A stretch of 64,000 nt of DNA from Udeniomyces pyricola (taxonomy: Eukaryota > Basidiomycota > Tremellomycetes > Cystofilobasidiales > Mrakiaceae): assembly GCA_039545295.1 (NCBI GenBank), contig BCIK01000023.1, positions 310,001 through 374,000 of the forward strand, in the 5' to 3' direction. The notes under the pieces are model-generated. The model made no database searches. It saw nothing but the letters and a program-made list of their open reading frames with translations, and was not told where the DNA came from. Made by a program: the position numbers and the translations under genes. Positions within the stretch are counted from its first letter, which is position 1. Each line of letters begins with the position of its first letter. Positions 22,679 through 36,700 of the stretch are shown here, one piece after another.

Positions 22679-23222
22679 CTGAATGGGATAGCGATGGAAG
22701 AGGGGGATAAGGGGAGGTGTGTGGGTGGTGTGTGTGTGTGGGTTGATGGGCTGGACGAAGAGGACGTAAAGAAGGGAAAGGGGGAGGGAAGGGAGTCGAA
22801 GCCGTAAGAGGAGATGGCAAATCGATGTGGGGGGGGGGGGACTATACCCCGCCTCGCTCAACCCAACAGCCCAACGAGGGGGCCCTCATTCATATCATCA
22901 TCATCTGCAGATGAACCAGCAAGCAGGTTGTACGTTCAACGTCGTCCTCTGCCATAACATACATATATCCTTTCAATAGACAGTACCATTACTACATGAC
23001 ATCCCCATGCATTAACACTACATATTCTAACGCATCTCACACGAGCCTCACCTGGCATTCCCCTCGATGCTTCCTTCATCAAATCTTACGCAGTCGCCAA
23101 GTCAACCAGTCCACCACCCCGAAACTCGTTTCAAAACGCGGGGGAGAATCGCGACCCTGACATTCTCAGCTGATCAGCGTACGTAGACGCGTCAGAGCCT
23201 CGACCCTGCTCGAACCTGAAGG
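22679..23222. promoter_or_regulatory. Intergenic region upstream of GH63
   Basis: About 540 bp lie between the GH63 start and the epimerase stop, both genes on the minus strand. It contains a G-run at about 22831-22842 and TATA-like ACATACATATATCC near 22960. No gene is recognised. Confidence 0.5.
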
Positions 23223-23500
23223 TTACTCCCGCTCAGGGTGACTCCAATCCAGGTACGTTGATAGCTTGGTCGTATCAAAGAATCCTTGAGACAGATCGCG
23301 GCGGATAGGCACCTATATTGATATATGTATGTGTGTATATGTATGTCAGCTTACCGGACATAACGGCACAGAGAAACGATAGAGATGAGAGAACTCACAT
23401 CTGGGAAATGTTCTTTAGCAAGGTTGGCCGAGTCAAGAATCGTCCCTCTCGTAAATTTGGTACAGTTGTTCGGAGCAACACCTAGAATACAAAAAAATTT

Positions 23501-23531
<31 letters not shown>

Positions 23532-24755
23532 TAAAAAAGCGTCTTAATACGAAGTAGATCAAGGTATGCATTGAGGACGAAGAACAAACATACAATAGAA
23601 ACGCTCGTGCCCGGCTTGCCATTGAGGGATATCCTCCTTGAGGACAGCTAGCAAACACGCCCGTGCCAGAGCATCTGGTAGTGAAACATTCGCAGATGGC
23701 GTACAATTATGCAAAAGGATTGAAGATGAATTGACTACCGGAATCAGTGCAAGCCGGCGCAAAGCCTCAACTCGATACATGCATTTACTAGTGATGATAG
23801 AACGTACCGGGATGGACCCACGACCATAGCGTCATCAAGTCTGTCCGTTCATCTCTCTTCAAGTCTTTGAGATGCTTGACTTGATGGAATCGAATGCTAG
23901 CGACCCGCATGGACTCGTACCGCCTGCAGATAGAATCCGCCTGGAGCTCAGCCACTAGCTTTGATAACCCATATGGGTCTTCGACGTGTGGAGGCGAGGC
24001 CTCGTCGATGGGAAAGTAATCAAAGGTAGGGAAGCGACTGTATTCGAGTCCGAGAGCGTTGACCGAAGAAGCGAGAGCAATGCGGTTGATTCCCCGCTCG
24101 GCAGCTGCCCTCAAAGCGATGCTGCGGCCAGGCAAGATATATTCGGTCGGATCAGTCCTGTGTATCTGAATCATCAAGTGTTTCGAATGGTATTATGATA
24201 CTTCCAGGAAGCGCACAAGATAAACGGAAGGGCTGAAGGAGAATCTCACTAGGAGCCCGCAGTGTTGGCGGTGAGTACCTCCACATCGCTCGCGTCTAGA
24301 AATGGGCGGGGGTGTGCAGCAAGGTGTATAACGCAGTCAGCGCCGTCGAAGGCTTTGAGGACTTGATCGTAGTTGGTAGCTTCCGCGTATCGGTGCTCAT
24401 AGAGACCCGGGGAATCAATATCATCGGGCTCGACGTAGCGATTGATCTGGATGACGCTAACAAGCGGACGACAACGCACAACGGGGAAATTGATCAAGGA
24501 AAGGAAACGTTCAGCATATTGTCGCTATCATCTAGCGCAAACAATACAAGAGACACAAAAGAAGAGCTATGACGGACTAGTGACCCTGTTCCTGACAATG
24601 CCGAAAAATGTGTCTTGCCACCTCGCCTCGAGCTCCGGTCAACGCGATCCTTACTTGTTTTTTCGAAGACTGCAATCATGTGAACGCACAGTGTGATGCA
24701 AAGATAAGCAGTTGACAACAGGGTACGATGCACGCAGGACACAAAACTGTACCAT
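23223..24755 (-). CDS. NAD-dependent epimerase/dehydratase (extended SDR)
   Basis: This is an extended short-chain dehydrogenase of the UDP-sugar epimerase/uronate dehydrogenase type. Proposed exons are 24753-24755 (ATG only), 24578-24669, 24250-24456, 23808-24121, 23594-23674, 23399-23481 and 23223-23312, totalling 289 residues. The dinucleotide-binding glycine motif is ALTGARGEVARH (family TGxxGxxG). CVIHLAAHPRP and LASSVNALGLEY follow, and the catalytic-type YxxxK appears as DPYGLSKLVAE. The C-terminus reads VPIRRDLSQGFFDTTKLS. The joins CAC-TA/C (GHYVIQINR) and GGC-TCC-TA/C (TAGSYIALRAA) restore the expected family sequence. The one-codon first exon is inferred from phase and a gtacag donor. 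The intron at 23482-23593 holds a TAA repeat. Substrate unknown. Confidence 0.8.
23504..23533. repeat. (TAA)n microsatellite within an intron
   Basis: About nine TAA units lie inside an intron of the epimerase gene. Reading across the repeat gives an all-Ile/Leu frame, which is not coding. Confidence 0.85.
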
Positions 24756-25102
24756 AGTTGTCTGGTAAGATTTGTGCTGTGGGGCTGTCGAAAAGGGAGG
24801 AGAGATAGAGGTGGTTCTCAGATGAGTGTAGCGGCATACATAATAAACTGTCGGATTCAAGCGAATGAAGTCTTGGCTGGCTCAAGCTGGCTCACCTGAA
24901 ATTCCCAGGGGACCAACCTGCTGGTGCCTCTGCCTATGACGTAATCTGATCGTGGCCTGTGACTGCCGTTCGTTTTTCTTTCGTTTTCCCTTCATCGACA
25001 TGCCCCCTCGATAGTCGTACATTCTGCATGCATAGATATGTTGACCTTTGTCTGATCCAGTGAATATACTTCCATGCATATATAATAATTGCTGTTACCC
25101 AC
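24756..25102. other. Intergenic region, WD40 gene / epimerase
   Basis: This 347-bp spacer lies between the epimerase start and the WD40 gene stop (both -). It probably contains the epimerase promoter. No gene is recognised. Confidence 0.45.
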
Positions 25103-27349
25103 CTATACCTTGACGCTCTTGACCCATCCCCTCTTGGGTCCACCAACGCTTCCACCACCTGAGCTTCCTGCACAAGCAAGCCAGTCCCCCCGCGAGTCAT
25201 ATGCTATTCCATCAACTTCTCCCGGCGCACGCATTGCCCAGATAGGATCGACCCTCGATTGCGTCACGTTAGCGGGCAGGTTGGAGACTGACGAGTTGGC
25301 CGAGGATTGACGCGACATGGCTTGGGCTGATGGGTTAAGGGAATTTGGCGTAGGCTGATGGGAGGAAGGTTGAGGGGAAGAGAGAGAGGAGGATGCAGCG
25401 GAGCTTGTGGTAGATGGTGAGACGGATGTGTCCCACAGGAGAACGAGATCGTCACCTGTATGCCCCAGCAAGTTCGTGGCGTATGTCGATTAGCACAGTC
25501 CAACTTCTGAGCGGCAATCAAGGACAACCAGAACGTAGAAGGACTGAACAGACACACCTCCCGTGCAAAGACCTCCCTGAGAAGAATCTCGTTTGCCCCA
25601 GGCCATCGACGAGACTTTGCCGCCAATCTTGCCGTGGCCTTTACACTCAATCACGGGCGAACCTGGACTGCGCATATCTAGTACCTGAACATCTCCAGAG
25701 TCTGGTAGGACGAGTCGGGTGGAATGATGATCAGCTTGAAGTAATGGATATATGATTGCAGATCTGGTAGTTAGGATGTGCGATCTCACCACCATGAAAC
25801 GTTGCTAGGTAATTGGCATCTATCACATCGGTCAACGTTCAGAATCAGTTCTACGCCGGAGCAATCGACAAATTCAGGATTGTCACGTGACAGAAGCGAT
25901 ACTCACCTGATGGATTGAATGCTATACGGACGAGAGAATGAGAGTTGTTCGGGTCGGACGAGGGGGAAGCATACGTTGAGGCAGGGGTTTCGTACAAGAT
26001 GGTGGAGTGTTCCTAATCGAAGGTAGAGTCGCGATGAAATCAAGACCTGATAGTGGTATCCAGACTCTATAGAAGACCAGACGTACTAAGGATCGCAGAT
26101 CGAAGGCTCTCAAAGATCCGTCTGCTCCGACCGAGACAAATACGTGTGTCGACGTCGGCAGCCACGCAACGTCGTACTGAATGCACCACCAGTCGACCGA
26201 AAGATTAATTGAGTTAGGGTGTTCAATACCTAAGCAAGCGAATGCAGACGGGGAGAACAAATGCAAACTCACCACCTCTTTGTCGTGAGCGATCAGCTGC
26301 GTTACAGCTGCACCGCTTTCGATGTCCTATTTGATTCACGTCGAGGGGTATATGGTATTGGTTCAACAGCCTGTATGAGCGGATATTCAGCCAACATAAT
26401 ACCAAGATGAACCGAGTCTCACCCAAACAGTGCAGGTTGTGTCGATACTCGAGGTGACGACCAAGTTAGGACTGAGGCTGTTCCATGAGAGTGAGGTCAT
26501 GGGCGCCGGTGAGTTGAGCTGCTGCGATGACGATGAACCTGATGCAGACGTTTGGATCGGTTTCTTCTGTGTGAAGAGAAAACCGCGACAGATGATCAGT
26601 CTGGCGACAGACGACGCGGCGATGGACGACCGGAGCATTCGAAGCGACGCGTCGCGAGGTGAGATGGACGCGACGGACAGGAGATGGTGGAGCGACTGAC
26701 ATGCACGAGCACCGACTTTTCCTTGAGACGGCCTTCGCGTCCAGTTTCTGTATCCGGGGGCACATACTCCAGGATACGCAGGGCATCACCTGTGGTAGCG
26801 AGCTTTTCCGAGTGATTGTAGCTGGAAGAACGCGAAGCTGGTGACGGCTCCCAGGCGAGTCGGGTTGGGGGATAGCCGATAGGGGTTGACGCGAGAAGGG
26901 ACAGATACGCGTTGTTAGGGTCCTACGCGACGAGTGAGAACAAAAGTGTCGTTAGTAAGCTTGTCTCTTGGTACTGATGAGCTCAAAGTCGCTTGCGACG
27001 AGGAGCAGTCGAACAATCATTGACAGACAGTAGCGGCAGCGATTAGCTCCTGGGAGAGGCGTCAATGAAACGGAGACGGACCGGGCTGGCTCCTAAGACC
27101 TGAAGATAGTTTTGGCCTCCGCCGAGAACGAAGCTGCCGACTGCCAGTTTTTGTCGGTCGTGCTTGTTGTGAGAGTAGTCGATGGAGTATATTGGGACTG
27201 CAGGAGTATGGAAAGGGGGGATTGGAACGATAGAGCAGGCGGCAGATGAGATAGGTCAGGCGGCGAGATTGGTGACGGATGGATCCGATGGGAAAGAGAA
27301 GATGGAACGATGGCTGACAAGGGGATTCGTATGACAGGACGGATGGCAT
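25103..27349 (-). CDS. WD40 protein of the DCAF7/WDR68 (AN11) family
   Basis: This is a beta-propeller adaptor. In animals and plants the family scaffolds DYRK kinases and cullin-4 ligase complexes or regulates pigmentation transcription factors. The start exon 27319-27349 (MPSVLSYESP) joins 27100-27197 to give FPIYSIDYSHNKHDRQKLAVGSF, which lines up with the family's APWPIYAMNWS-type start. Further exons are 26701-26922 and 26423-26566, then DIESGAAVTQLIAHDKEV and YDVAWLPTSTHVFVSVGADG. Key family motifs are WNSLSPNLVVTSSIDTTC, FDLRSLEHSTILYE and DVQVLDMRSPGSPVIE. A Ser-rich insertion (about 25270-25400) separates the last blades. The end GWVKSVKV stops at 25103. It is divergent from BLM10. 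Confidence 0.87.
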
Positions 27350-27746
27350 TGTGGTGTGGGGATGATGGTTTGGATATATGGAATGGTAGGAGAGTGTTGA
27401 GTGATGGCAAGGCTGGCGGGGGTTAGGACGATGGAAGACGGCAATATAGGTGGAGTGATGTCGAAGTATAAGGTGCGGCCGGGCGCAGCGTGGTCTGGGG
27501 AGTGGCTAGTGGGGACTGTTGGAAAGAGAGAGAGACCAAGAACATCATCATCATCATCATGATCGATAATCAAGTGCTGGTATTAAGCTGCTTCCAGCCA
27601 TCCATCCATGCATGCTAGTTCCAGCAGATCACTTTCCACAGTCCATTCATTCACCATCATTCCCAACTCACCAACCAACCTTCGCCACTGACCATCTACA
27701 CATACATATCCACACACATCTACATTCATAAATCCATCTCTCCATC
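27350..27746. promoter_or_regulatory. Divergent promoter, DCAF7-like / BLM10
   Basis: About 400 bp separate the two start codons. It holds a short CAT repeat near 27544-27561 and a C/A-rich leader (ACACACATCTACATTCATAAATCC) just before the BLM10 ATG. Confidence 0.5.
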
Positions 27747-30700
27747 ATGGTCAGTATATCCATTCCCATACTTTCCCCTCAGCTCACCACTTCGCAAGGC
27801 AGCTTACACCCATCCATCCCTCTCGCTTCCAACATCCTCCTCCACCTCCACAGGACGAAGACGAGTGGAAAGGTGGGATCGGACATCTGCCGCCTTCGCT
27901 GTCGTCACCTCCTTCTCCTTCATCTGTCCTCGCTTCACTCACCCATATCTTTCATCTTCTCTCCCATCGCTCATCATCCATCGTCTCACTGTTACCAACC
28001 GTATTCGCTTGCCTCCGATCAACCCCTCTGCCGCTCATCCAGACTACGACTCCATCAGCGGGTCCGATCCCGAGGCCTTCTCCGAGGATGACCTTGACGA
28101 GGCCGATGCGTCCTCCACCCAAGACCAGACGACGCCAACAGCTTCGACCTCGACTCTTACTGCTAAGCCCGATCGAAGGCGTCATCTCATGTCGTGGCCA
28201 AACATGATGCCGTACGAGGTCGAGACACTCGACGAAATGGACCGTCGGCTCGACCTCATCGTCACTCGTCTCTCAGAAGCCGTCGAAGCCAAGGCATGGT
28301 CGATTGCCTTTTACAGTTGGCATCGCGAGCTCAGCAGGTGGTTGGCCTATAAAGTGAGGAATGATCATCACTACAATGGTCTGTCAGCTTGGGGGACCGC
28401 GCGTCGTGCGTGTGTGATGACGCTGAATTATTCCTCATCTTTCCTCCTTTAGTATCCAATGAAACGAGAAAGACGTGTTGGCCTAGTCAAGCTCTACTTT
28501 GCTCTCTCAAGTGCGTTCATTTCTTACCATTGATCGTACCAAAACTTCTCAGTACTCACAATTTTCCTGCTTCCCCTCTCTATCTCCCCCCCCCCCCCCC
28601 ACCCCCCGGGGCCCTCTTCCTTTCTGGTTCCCATCCTAGTCTCACCCGGCATGGACGCTCGTCTGGTCGAAACGTGTTGCTCCATGTTCATCATCTTGAC
28701 TGCCAATCCGAGATGGATCTCGCGACAAGATCTCACCCTGCCTTGGCGCCCGGTATTTGAGCATCTCAAGGTCGAGCTTTTTCCAAAGGGGAGAAAGACT
28801 GGATTAACGTATGTCTACCCCTCCGGCGTTTTATACGGAGGTCATCACGCCCAGGATGGGGACTAATTTTCCCTTTATCTCAATAAATTTTTGCTCTGGA
28901 CATTACCATCACAAAAGGAACAAGGCTGGCGCCCTCCTCAGTCTTACGGAGAGCTGTCAGCGCTTCTTTCATCCCAGCGAGACGGACGCCATGTTGGAAG
29001 CTTTCCTGCCCATGTACGACCACCTTGTTCTATCGGTCGAGCATCTTTGCTTGACCCCTCGGTTACTGACCTGCTCTGAGTTGTCTGCATCTCTCATAGG
29101 ATGGATGGACACGACCTCAACACTGTCATTGCCTCGGAATCCTTCATCTGCCACTTCCTTCCTCCGACACACCCTCAGAAATGGTTACCCATGATCTTCA
29201 CGTTCTCTTCATCTTTCAACTCGGCCACGTTTGACGATCAGATGCTCGATCTCTTTGCCCGACTTGTCGAAGCCCACACGGATCCGTCCAAGTCGCATCC
29301 AGAGAGGCTCCAACCAAGTTACGTCTACACCTCAAGCGACTCTGACGATGTCGAAGAGGATCAGACGGGCGATGGAGGAAACAGCACTGAGACTCAAGCT
29401 CTGGGTGATAATGGATCGGACGAGGCTGATGAGCCCCCGCTAGAGGGTGATTGGCAGGGCATCTTCCGAGACGTCGGCATCTTCAGCGAGGAAGAGTTCC
29501 GAGTGCTCATGACGCTAGCTTTGAAGAGCATGGGTACGTGTCATTGACTGTCCTACTGCTCTGCTCCTGCCTCAGGTAGTTATACAACGCCTGAGGGCAT
29601 TGCTGGCTAACAGACCCGCACCTTGATGTGATCAGCTGACGGATTGAACTCCCTCTGTTCTCACACCGATACAGAGGGATCCAAACATGGCACTGGCGCT
29701 CACTCCGATGCTAAGCTGAGTGAGATCATGGACAAGATGAAGCGACCATCGGATCGAATTCGTGAGTCCGCATGAGTCTTCGAAACGAGTCCAATGTTCC
29801 ACATCAATCGGCTCTGTCATACAGCTGACATTCTCTGATGTCTTTATTGCGACTCTTAGAATCCCTGGCCTACATCATCGTGTACTCCATGTCGAACGAT
29901 TCTCCCTCCAGCTCTCCGTCATCGGGCACGGCCACTCCTGCTTCGGCCATGACCGGCGGGATCGACGCTAACTCCACGTTGAACGGCATACCGATCTCCG
30001 CCAGTGCGAGTCAGACGTTCCTTGGAGGCAGTAAGGCTCTCGATGCACTTGCCAAGCTGATCACAAATTGCGAAAGCCTGTTCCATCCCTCAGTGAGTCC
30101 TGTTACTGCCGACATCATACTTCTCTCTCGGCCGGGACACATGTTGACTCGAAGCTAATGACCTCATCTCCTTTGTTGCGCCATTCAGAACCCGGCTCAA
30201 TCAAGCATCACGACCTCCACGTTTATTTGGGCTCTCTCGGCTGTATTCGTGAAGAGATGGAAAGAAGAAGAGAAGAAGACGTGCAAAACGCCCCACGTAT
30301 GCCATGTTCCTTTTTTTTCTTCGTTACTCGTGATCTTGCCATGGTATAGGCGGCTGACACTGTTGTCTCTTCTCATGTTTCTAGTCCAGACGACTCACTA
30401 AATCCATCAAGCGAGAGTTTTGTCTATCTCTCCGGACTGTTGCATTGCTCGCCATGTTCTCAAAGGTGAGTATGCTACTTTGGCCAAAACAACGCAACCT
30501 TGGTAGCTGATCGTTGTTCAATCCTGCTTTTTCCGACCTCGCAGCATCAATCGACGACGGCCCTAGCACACGCTTGTCTTCGATATCTTTCCCTGCTTGA
30601 GCCCAGTCTGATCTTGCAGGAGGTCCTCGAGCGAGCTTACCCTTCGCTCACGGGTCTCGAAGAGGTCAGCTACAGACGACATGATTGCTTCTGTGGCCCA

Positions 30701-33700
30701 GCACGAGTCCACTCATCTGACACGCATCGTTGGGTTTCTTCTCACCAGACACACCGAACACCTTCAGTTCTGACGGCATTGGCCGCATGCTCGCTTCCGC
30801 TAGTATCAAGAGAAATCTACTATCTTGGCGCCAGGAATTTGTTGCCCTTGCTCGAAGCATGCTTGCCTGGTAAGTATCGCGTCTGAATCGATTTTGTGGT
30901 GGGATATCCAGCGGTTGACTCTTCTGCTGCGAACCGCTTTCTCCTATCGTTTTTGTAGCGATCGATCTCAATGACCCAACCAAGACAATCAGTGCAGCCT
31001 GGCTTATCTCGAACCTGGTCCAATTTTGCAATCTATCGGTACGCATACTTGATTTGGTCTGTCAGCATCATTTGCTGACGTCAGTATGACCTTCACTCAC
31101 GGCCAATTCTTTCCTTGTTTGCTCAGGACCTCACGGACTTCGATCCTTTGGAAAACGACAATCCTGCACCTTGGATGACAGCCAACACACCGCCTCTACA
31201 CATCGAATACGATGCCGAATCGACCGAGGTCGAGCCGCCGCTTCCGGTTCCAGAGGAGAACCAAGTGCTTCGATACACAACCGGATCGATCGCCTCATGG
31301 CTTACGGTCTATATCGAACGGGTCCTGACTTTGTTCGAAAACTTGTGAGTAGACGGCGATCGTGATGATGACGCTTGGCTTACACCACAGAATGTTGACT
31401 TGGGATCTCATCTACATATCACATTCTGTCACTGAAGACCAGAGCAGGGTGGCCGCAGCTTCAAGACAGGCGGCAAGACTGAGGAAGCTACCACAGGCAT
31501 GGTTCAGAAGTCGACGGCTCTTATCTTCACTCACCTCGTTAGTGCTTTCTCATCCCGGCATGCAACAGAGCCGTATGAAACGTTCCTGCCCTGACATTTC
31601 ACATCCGTTTCGGCTCCTTTACTAGTCCGATCCTCTCTTCGATCAGGCACTTGATCAAATCTATGAATACGCCAAAACGACTGTCCGCGCTTCGACTGTC
31701 AGCGTGATGTCGCAACTCATTGGTTCCCTCGCCAAGGTCAATTTCTCCAAAGTCTTCGCCCGGTTCTACCCGCTTTGCGAGAAAAAGATTCGATCCGAGC
31801 TCGAGAACGGGGCATCATCGGTTGCAACGACCTCGGCCTCACTCCCCCAGTCGTCAGATACCACTCTTCACGCATGTACGTTGACTTGGCTCGTTGAGGT
31901 GACGAGGAAAAGCCAGGTGATATGTCACTTACCGAAGCCTTTTCCTGTGTACGACTTTTCTTCCTCCTCAGACCTCGGTATCCTCGGTGGCATGCTCAGT
32001 TACACTGACGCTGCTATCACCGCGCCCGAGCTCAAGAGCAGCATCATCTCCCTTATTTCCTACATTCAAGCCAAGGCACTTGGCCAGCCGGCGTGGTCTA
32101 TCTCGGCCAGGATGATTGAGCGTATTCTCTTGCGTCTTACCACAGTCTGGACTGAGGATTCTCGTTTCGTCAATTCGGATGAATGGGATAGCGAGCGTGA
32201 GCGACCTCAAGTCATCCGACTTGCCTGAATATGGATGTCGAAATTGCTGACTCCTGTCCCCCTTTACAGACTTCAAGCAGAACTCGCACCTATACTGGGG
32301 CAAAGCCTACCTCGCGAAAGATTGCAAGATTGATTGGCACGTGCCCTCAACCCAAGAGATTGATTTCACCAACCAGCTCATTGAGACGCTGCTCATTCCG
32401 ACCTTGGACTCGCTTGAGTCGAATTTACCAAACGGCTTATCGCCGAAGAAGGATTGGACAACATCGTTTTGCAAGCAACTTTCTTTCCTGCGACACGCCG
32501 TCGATGGTTTGAGCTCATATTACTTGGAAGATCCGGCTGGCAAACTCGATGGAAAGGATGCGACTCTCGAAACGTTAGTCCTTTTTACTTTCGCAAGGGC
32601 CTTGCTTGCCTCACCTTCGCAATTCTCACCTGTGGGTCCTGTTTACCGCCTCATGTACTACAGGTCCTGTCCTGAAGGCTTCCGAAGTAATCTGCCGCCT
32701 TTCAAGTCGGCTTTCATCTTGACCGATCCTCTTGATCCCCGGCATCGAGCGTTCGCGTCTCTTCGGGAGCGAATCGGAAAGTTCCTTGTCCGAGCGGCTG
32801 ACTACCTTCGAAACGAAGGTGGTGATGACTCGACGGACGCTGTCGTCTCCCTCGTCAGCACCATCAGCGCCTTCAGTGAGCATCCGTACCTACGCGTGTT
32901 CGTTGTCAAATCGAGCTGAACATGTCCACTGACAAAATCCTGAATATATCCTTCTTCACGATTTCCTCCTCGCTCTACAAATTGCCTCGAGCTAGTGGTC
33001 AACCAGGGTGTCAGCGACAAGATATATGATTCGAAAAAGAAAAACTTTGACCTTCTTACAAAGGCACTCAAGTTCCACCCGAAGCAGACGGTTCTTCCCC
33101 GCAAGATCTGGGTCGCGCGTGGCCAGCTCTACCAAGCCTCGAGGTCAAGATCAGCCGGGTGGTCGCGACGGCGGTCGGCACTGGATGACAAGCTCATCTT
33201 CAAGATGCTCGGGTTCGCGTTGAGCAACTACGTTCGAAGTCAGTTGCATCTGACGATATCTGGGTTGTGGGCGTGTGTGGCGATGCCTCGTCGTGGGTAT
33301 GTCATGGTTCTGACTAAACAGTCTTGTCATTATTCGCCATTGGTCGGTCCAGTTCGAAAACATGCCCAATCCCATCTAGAGATTATCTCGCACGTTTACT
33401 TGCACACCAAGGCACTCATCCACAGCGAACTCATGACGTTCCTTGCCAAAGGTACCGATCCGGATCAGATGAAGGGCGCACTGTACTGCCTACGCAGCAA
33501 GGGACTCGGTACGTGCTAGCACCGTCACCGCTGCAGACAATCTGCAGACGATGTATTGCTAACAGTCTCCCCATTTGTCATTATCAGCCGCAATGAGCAT
33601 CTCGCAGCCCCAGATCTTCCCAGACTTCATCATGAAGTTGCTCCGAACCCAAGATCAGGAGAAGGTACGCCCAATACCTACCATTCTTACCAAACCCGCA

Positions 33701-36700
33701 TGTTATGTAACTGAGAACTAAATCTATCGCTCGGGTATCTCTCCAAAGGCTTCTATCCAAGCCCTTGTTTCAAAGCTTGCCGAATACACCATCGTTCGCA
33801 TCGCCGAACCTTCAACTCTCCGCTCAAGACTTGGCAACGAATATCTCGAGGCCGCTCAGCTTGCGTTGATCCCTCAAGAAGAACGCGTCCCGTCAAGCGA
33901 CCAGGTTCTCCAAGCGGTCAAGGATGTGGCCGAAAAAGAAGTCGTTCAGACGGACGCTGCCTTTGATCGGCTGGTGACGGATCTGCTGGCTCTCGCTGAA
34001 GAGTCAGTCTGCATCTTCATACGAACGAAAAAGGTTGAGTAGTATGACGGCCAGCCATGCTGATTAAAGTCTATATTTTCCGACGATGTTTTGTTCTCCC
34101 CGTTTTCCCATCATCAGCCCCGCGACTCACTGGAGATACAAGATCTTTGCGACTCGATACTTGCGAACGCTTCCTCGTCGAGATCGGCCCATGGATCCTC
34201 GGCTGTGTGCTTACTTCATGTCAAAGACGACGGATGATCTTCCACAGCTTCGACATTACTCCGAGGTAAGTCTTGCTTTTCTCAAGCAGTCGATACTTCA
34301 AACAAGTGGGTTTAGGATTTTGATACTAAACCACCATTGCGTGAATACTTTCGCTACCGACCTATCACTCTTCCAGCTTGCTTTGATCAAGATCCTTCAT
34401 TTCATCAAGATCCGAACGCTCGCGGGTTCAGACGAGCGTGCCCTCCTGGACAAGACGGAGAATCCTCTGAAGCGGACCATCTCGTCGCAGGGACCTGACT
34501 TCCCATCAGAGTTCCTCAAAGCGTTCAAGGTCCCCATTGGTTACGACGATACGACGACCATCTTGCACGACAAGTCACAGAGCGGTTGGCTCGCCTGGGA
34601 CAAGGAAATTGTTGGCTTCGTCCAAGCTCCTTGGAATTCAAGTCCGTTCAACTGGGACCCAGCGAGCTCAGATGCGCTCGCCGTCATCTCCAATCAGATA
34701 GAGGACCCTGAATTTTGGACCAAGCTTGTCGACCGATACTCTCAGGAGGATGCTAGAGTGAGTGCTGGCGCATTTTTGTCTTTTGTTTGTTTGTTTGATT
34801 CATCCTAGATGGCTCTTCATCGACACTCACGCCCTCCCTCTCCCCCTTTTTTGTTTCATCAGACATACCTTTCGGGCGATTCCATCAGTTTTATCAAGAG
34901 TCTCGCCCAAGTTTTCCTTGACAAGCCTTTCCTCATGCTCAAGGATCGCCTCAACGCCATGCTTGACGACACGGACTACAGTCGACACAAACAGCGAGCA
35001 TTCGCCGAGGTGCTGTCGGGCCTCGTCAGGGGGTCGAAGCATTGGCCCGGCAAGGCGAGGAAGAACTTCTGGGATTGGCTCACCCCGTAAGGATTTGATT
35101 GGTTTTTTTCTGGTCTGTCTTAAAGGTCTCGGCTTACACGTTTTGCATTCATTCATCCAACGTTGGTCCTTCAGCGTTCTCCCGAGGATCCATGCCGCCG
35201 TGAAGCCCGACACGCTCTCTTTGTGGGCCATGTTCTTTGATTTCAATTGCTTCAAGGTGTGTACTCTACATGTTTTTCATGTCGCGATCGATACTCGCTT
35301 GGCTTGGACAGCTGACCATGTCTTGTTCGCCCACTGTCCTATCACGTTCCTCCCCACATCCTTATTCTCCTCTTCTCCGTACTCTTCAAAGCGAGACCCC
35401 CGGCGTATGCAACCCATGGTCGACTTCATCCTCGACAAAGCCCGTACCTGTGATGTCGCTGCCGGCTCGGCGTTTGAGAGTACGAAGTCTTTGACATGGC
35501 TCTCGTGCTTGATGCGATGTCTTACCTGGCGATTCGATGCCTGGTCCAAAGAGTTTGTTGGCCCATTCTTTGACTCACTAGGCAACTCTGACTTCCTTCA
35601 AGTATGTACATAGTCCCATCTGTTCGCGTGCGAACCCCTTGGGCCTTGAGCCACATGTTGAACTATCTTTTGCACCTTTTTTAACAGGTTCGAAATCTGC
35701 TGGCCGACAATCTTCACCGTTTCCAAAAGATCCAGGTCCGTTCGATACCTTGTCAGGTAGGATGATTCTGAGCTTGTCTGATCCTTGCTCATTCATGTTC
35801 TATACTTTTTCGATTTTCAGTGGAAAGTGTCCAATCCATCGGCTCTCGACTTCGTGCAGGACTGCCACTCGCCAGAAAAGGACATTATGGGTCTTCGCCG
35901 CGCTATCGATAGGCCATGGATCGAGACCATCGTCACCGATCTCGCACGCTGGCGTGAGGGGCGTCCATCTGGGCCCCTTGGAGTGAGTCTAATGTCAACT
36001 GGTACCCTTCATCAGCCCTGTGTCCAGGCAATCACTGATTCACTGATTCGCGGATTCCAAACCCTATCCCTTTGCCCAGCCATCGTCCACATACGACAAG
36101 CATGCGCTCGCCATCTTGCGCTACATCACCAAATCGTTTGCCGATCTGAACGGAGCGGCCGCATTCAGTTCAGTCATGCCGCTGTTGCCCGAAGTGTTCC
36201 AGATGAGGGAACTCAAAGATTCAGCCGATCTGCAGAAGGCGTCGGCTGGTGTTCTTGCCTTTGTCGCCAACATCTCGCCTCCTCAGGAACTCGTGAATCC
36301 ATTACTTGCAGATCTTCTTCAAACGCTTCGAGGCCACAAGGTTCGTTTCATTTCTTTCCTTCCAGAGTGCCTGTCGACTTTGTGCTCATGCTAACGCTCG
36401 CCTCGATTTTCTCACCCTGTGGTGCATAACAGAGCTGGCATATTAGGCTGCACGTTCTTCCTGTTCTTGCTACACTTTTCTTCCGTGGTCTCCCTCTTAT
36501 TGACGAGCCTACGCGAGCTGCCATTGTCGAAGTAAGTTTGACCTTATTCTCGACCCGAATGTATGCGCGCCCTGCTTGGCCACTGACATGGTTATGCTTA
36601 TCATTTTCTAGTCCCTCTGCGAGTGTCTACTGGATCCCAACCGGGAAGTCCGAGAAGTCAGCTCGACAGTCTTGGCCGCCATTCTTCGATGCTCGCAACG

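Noticed and set aside
27865..28452. Long uninterrupted + frame at the BLM10 start
   Set aside because: It reads straight through an intron (27873-28042); the spliced model gives a better N-terminus. Its distal half is the true exon in the same frame.
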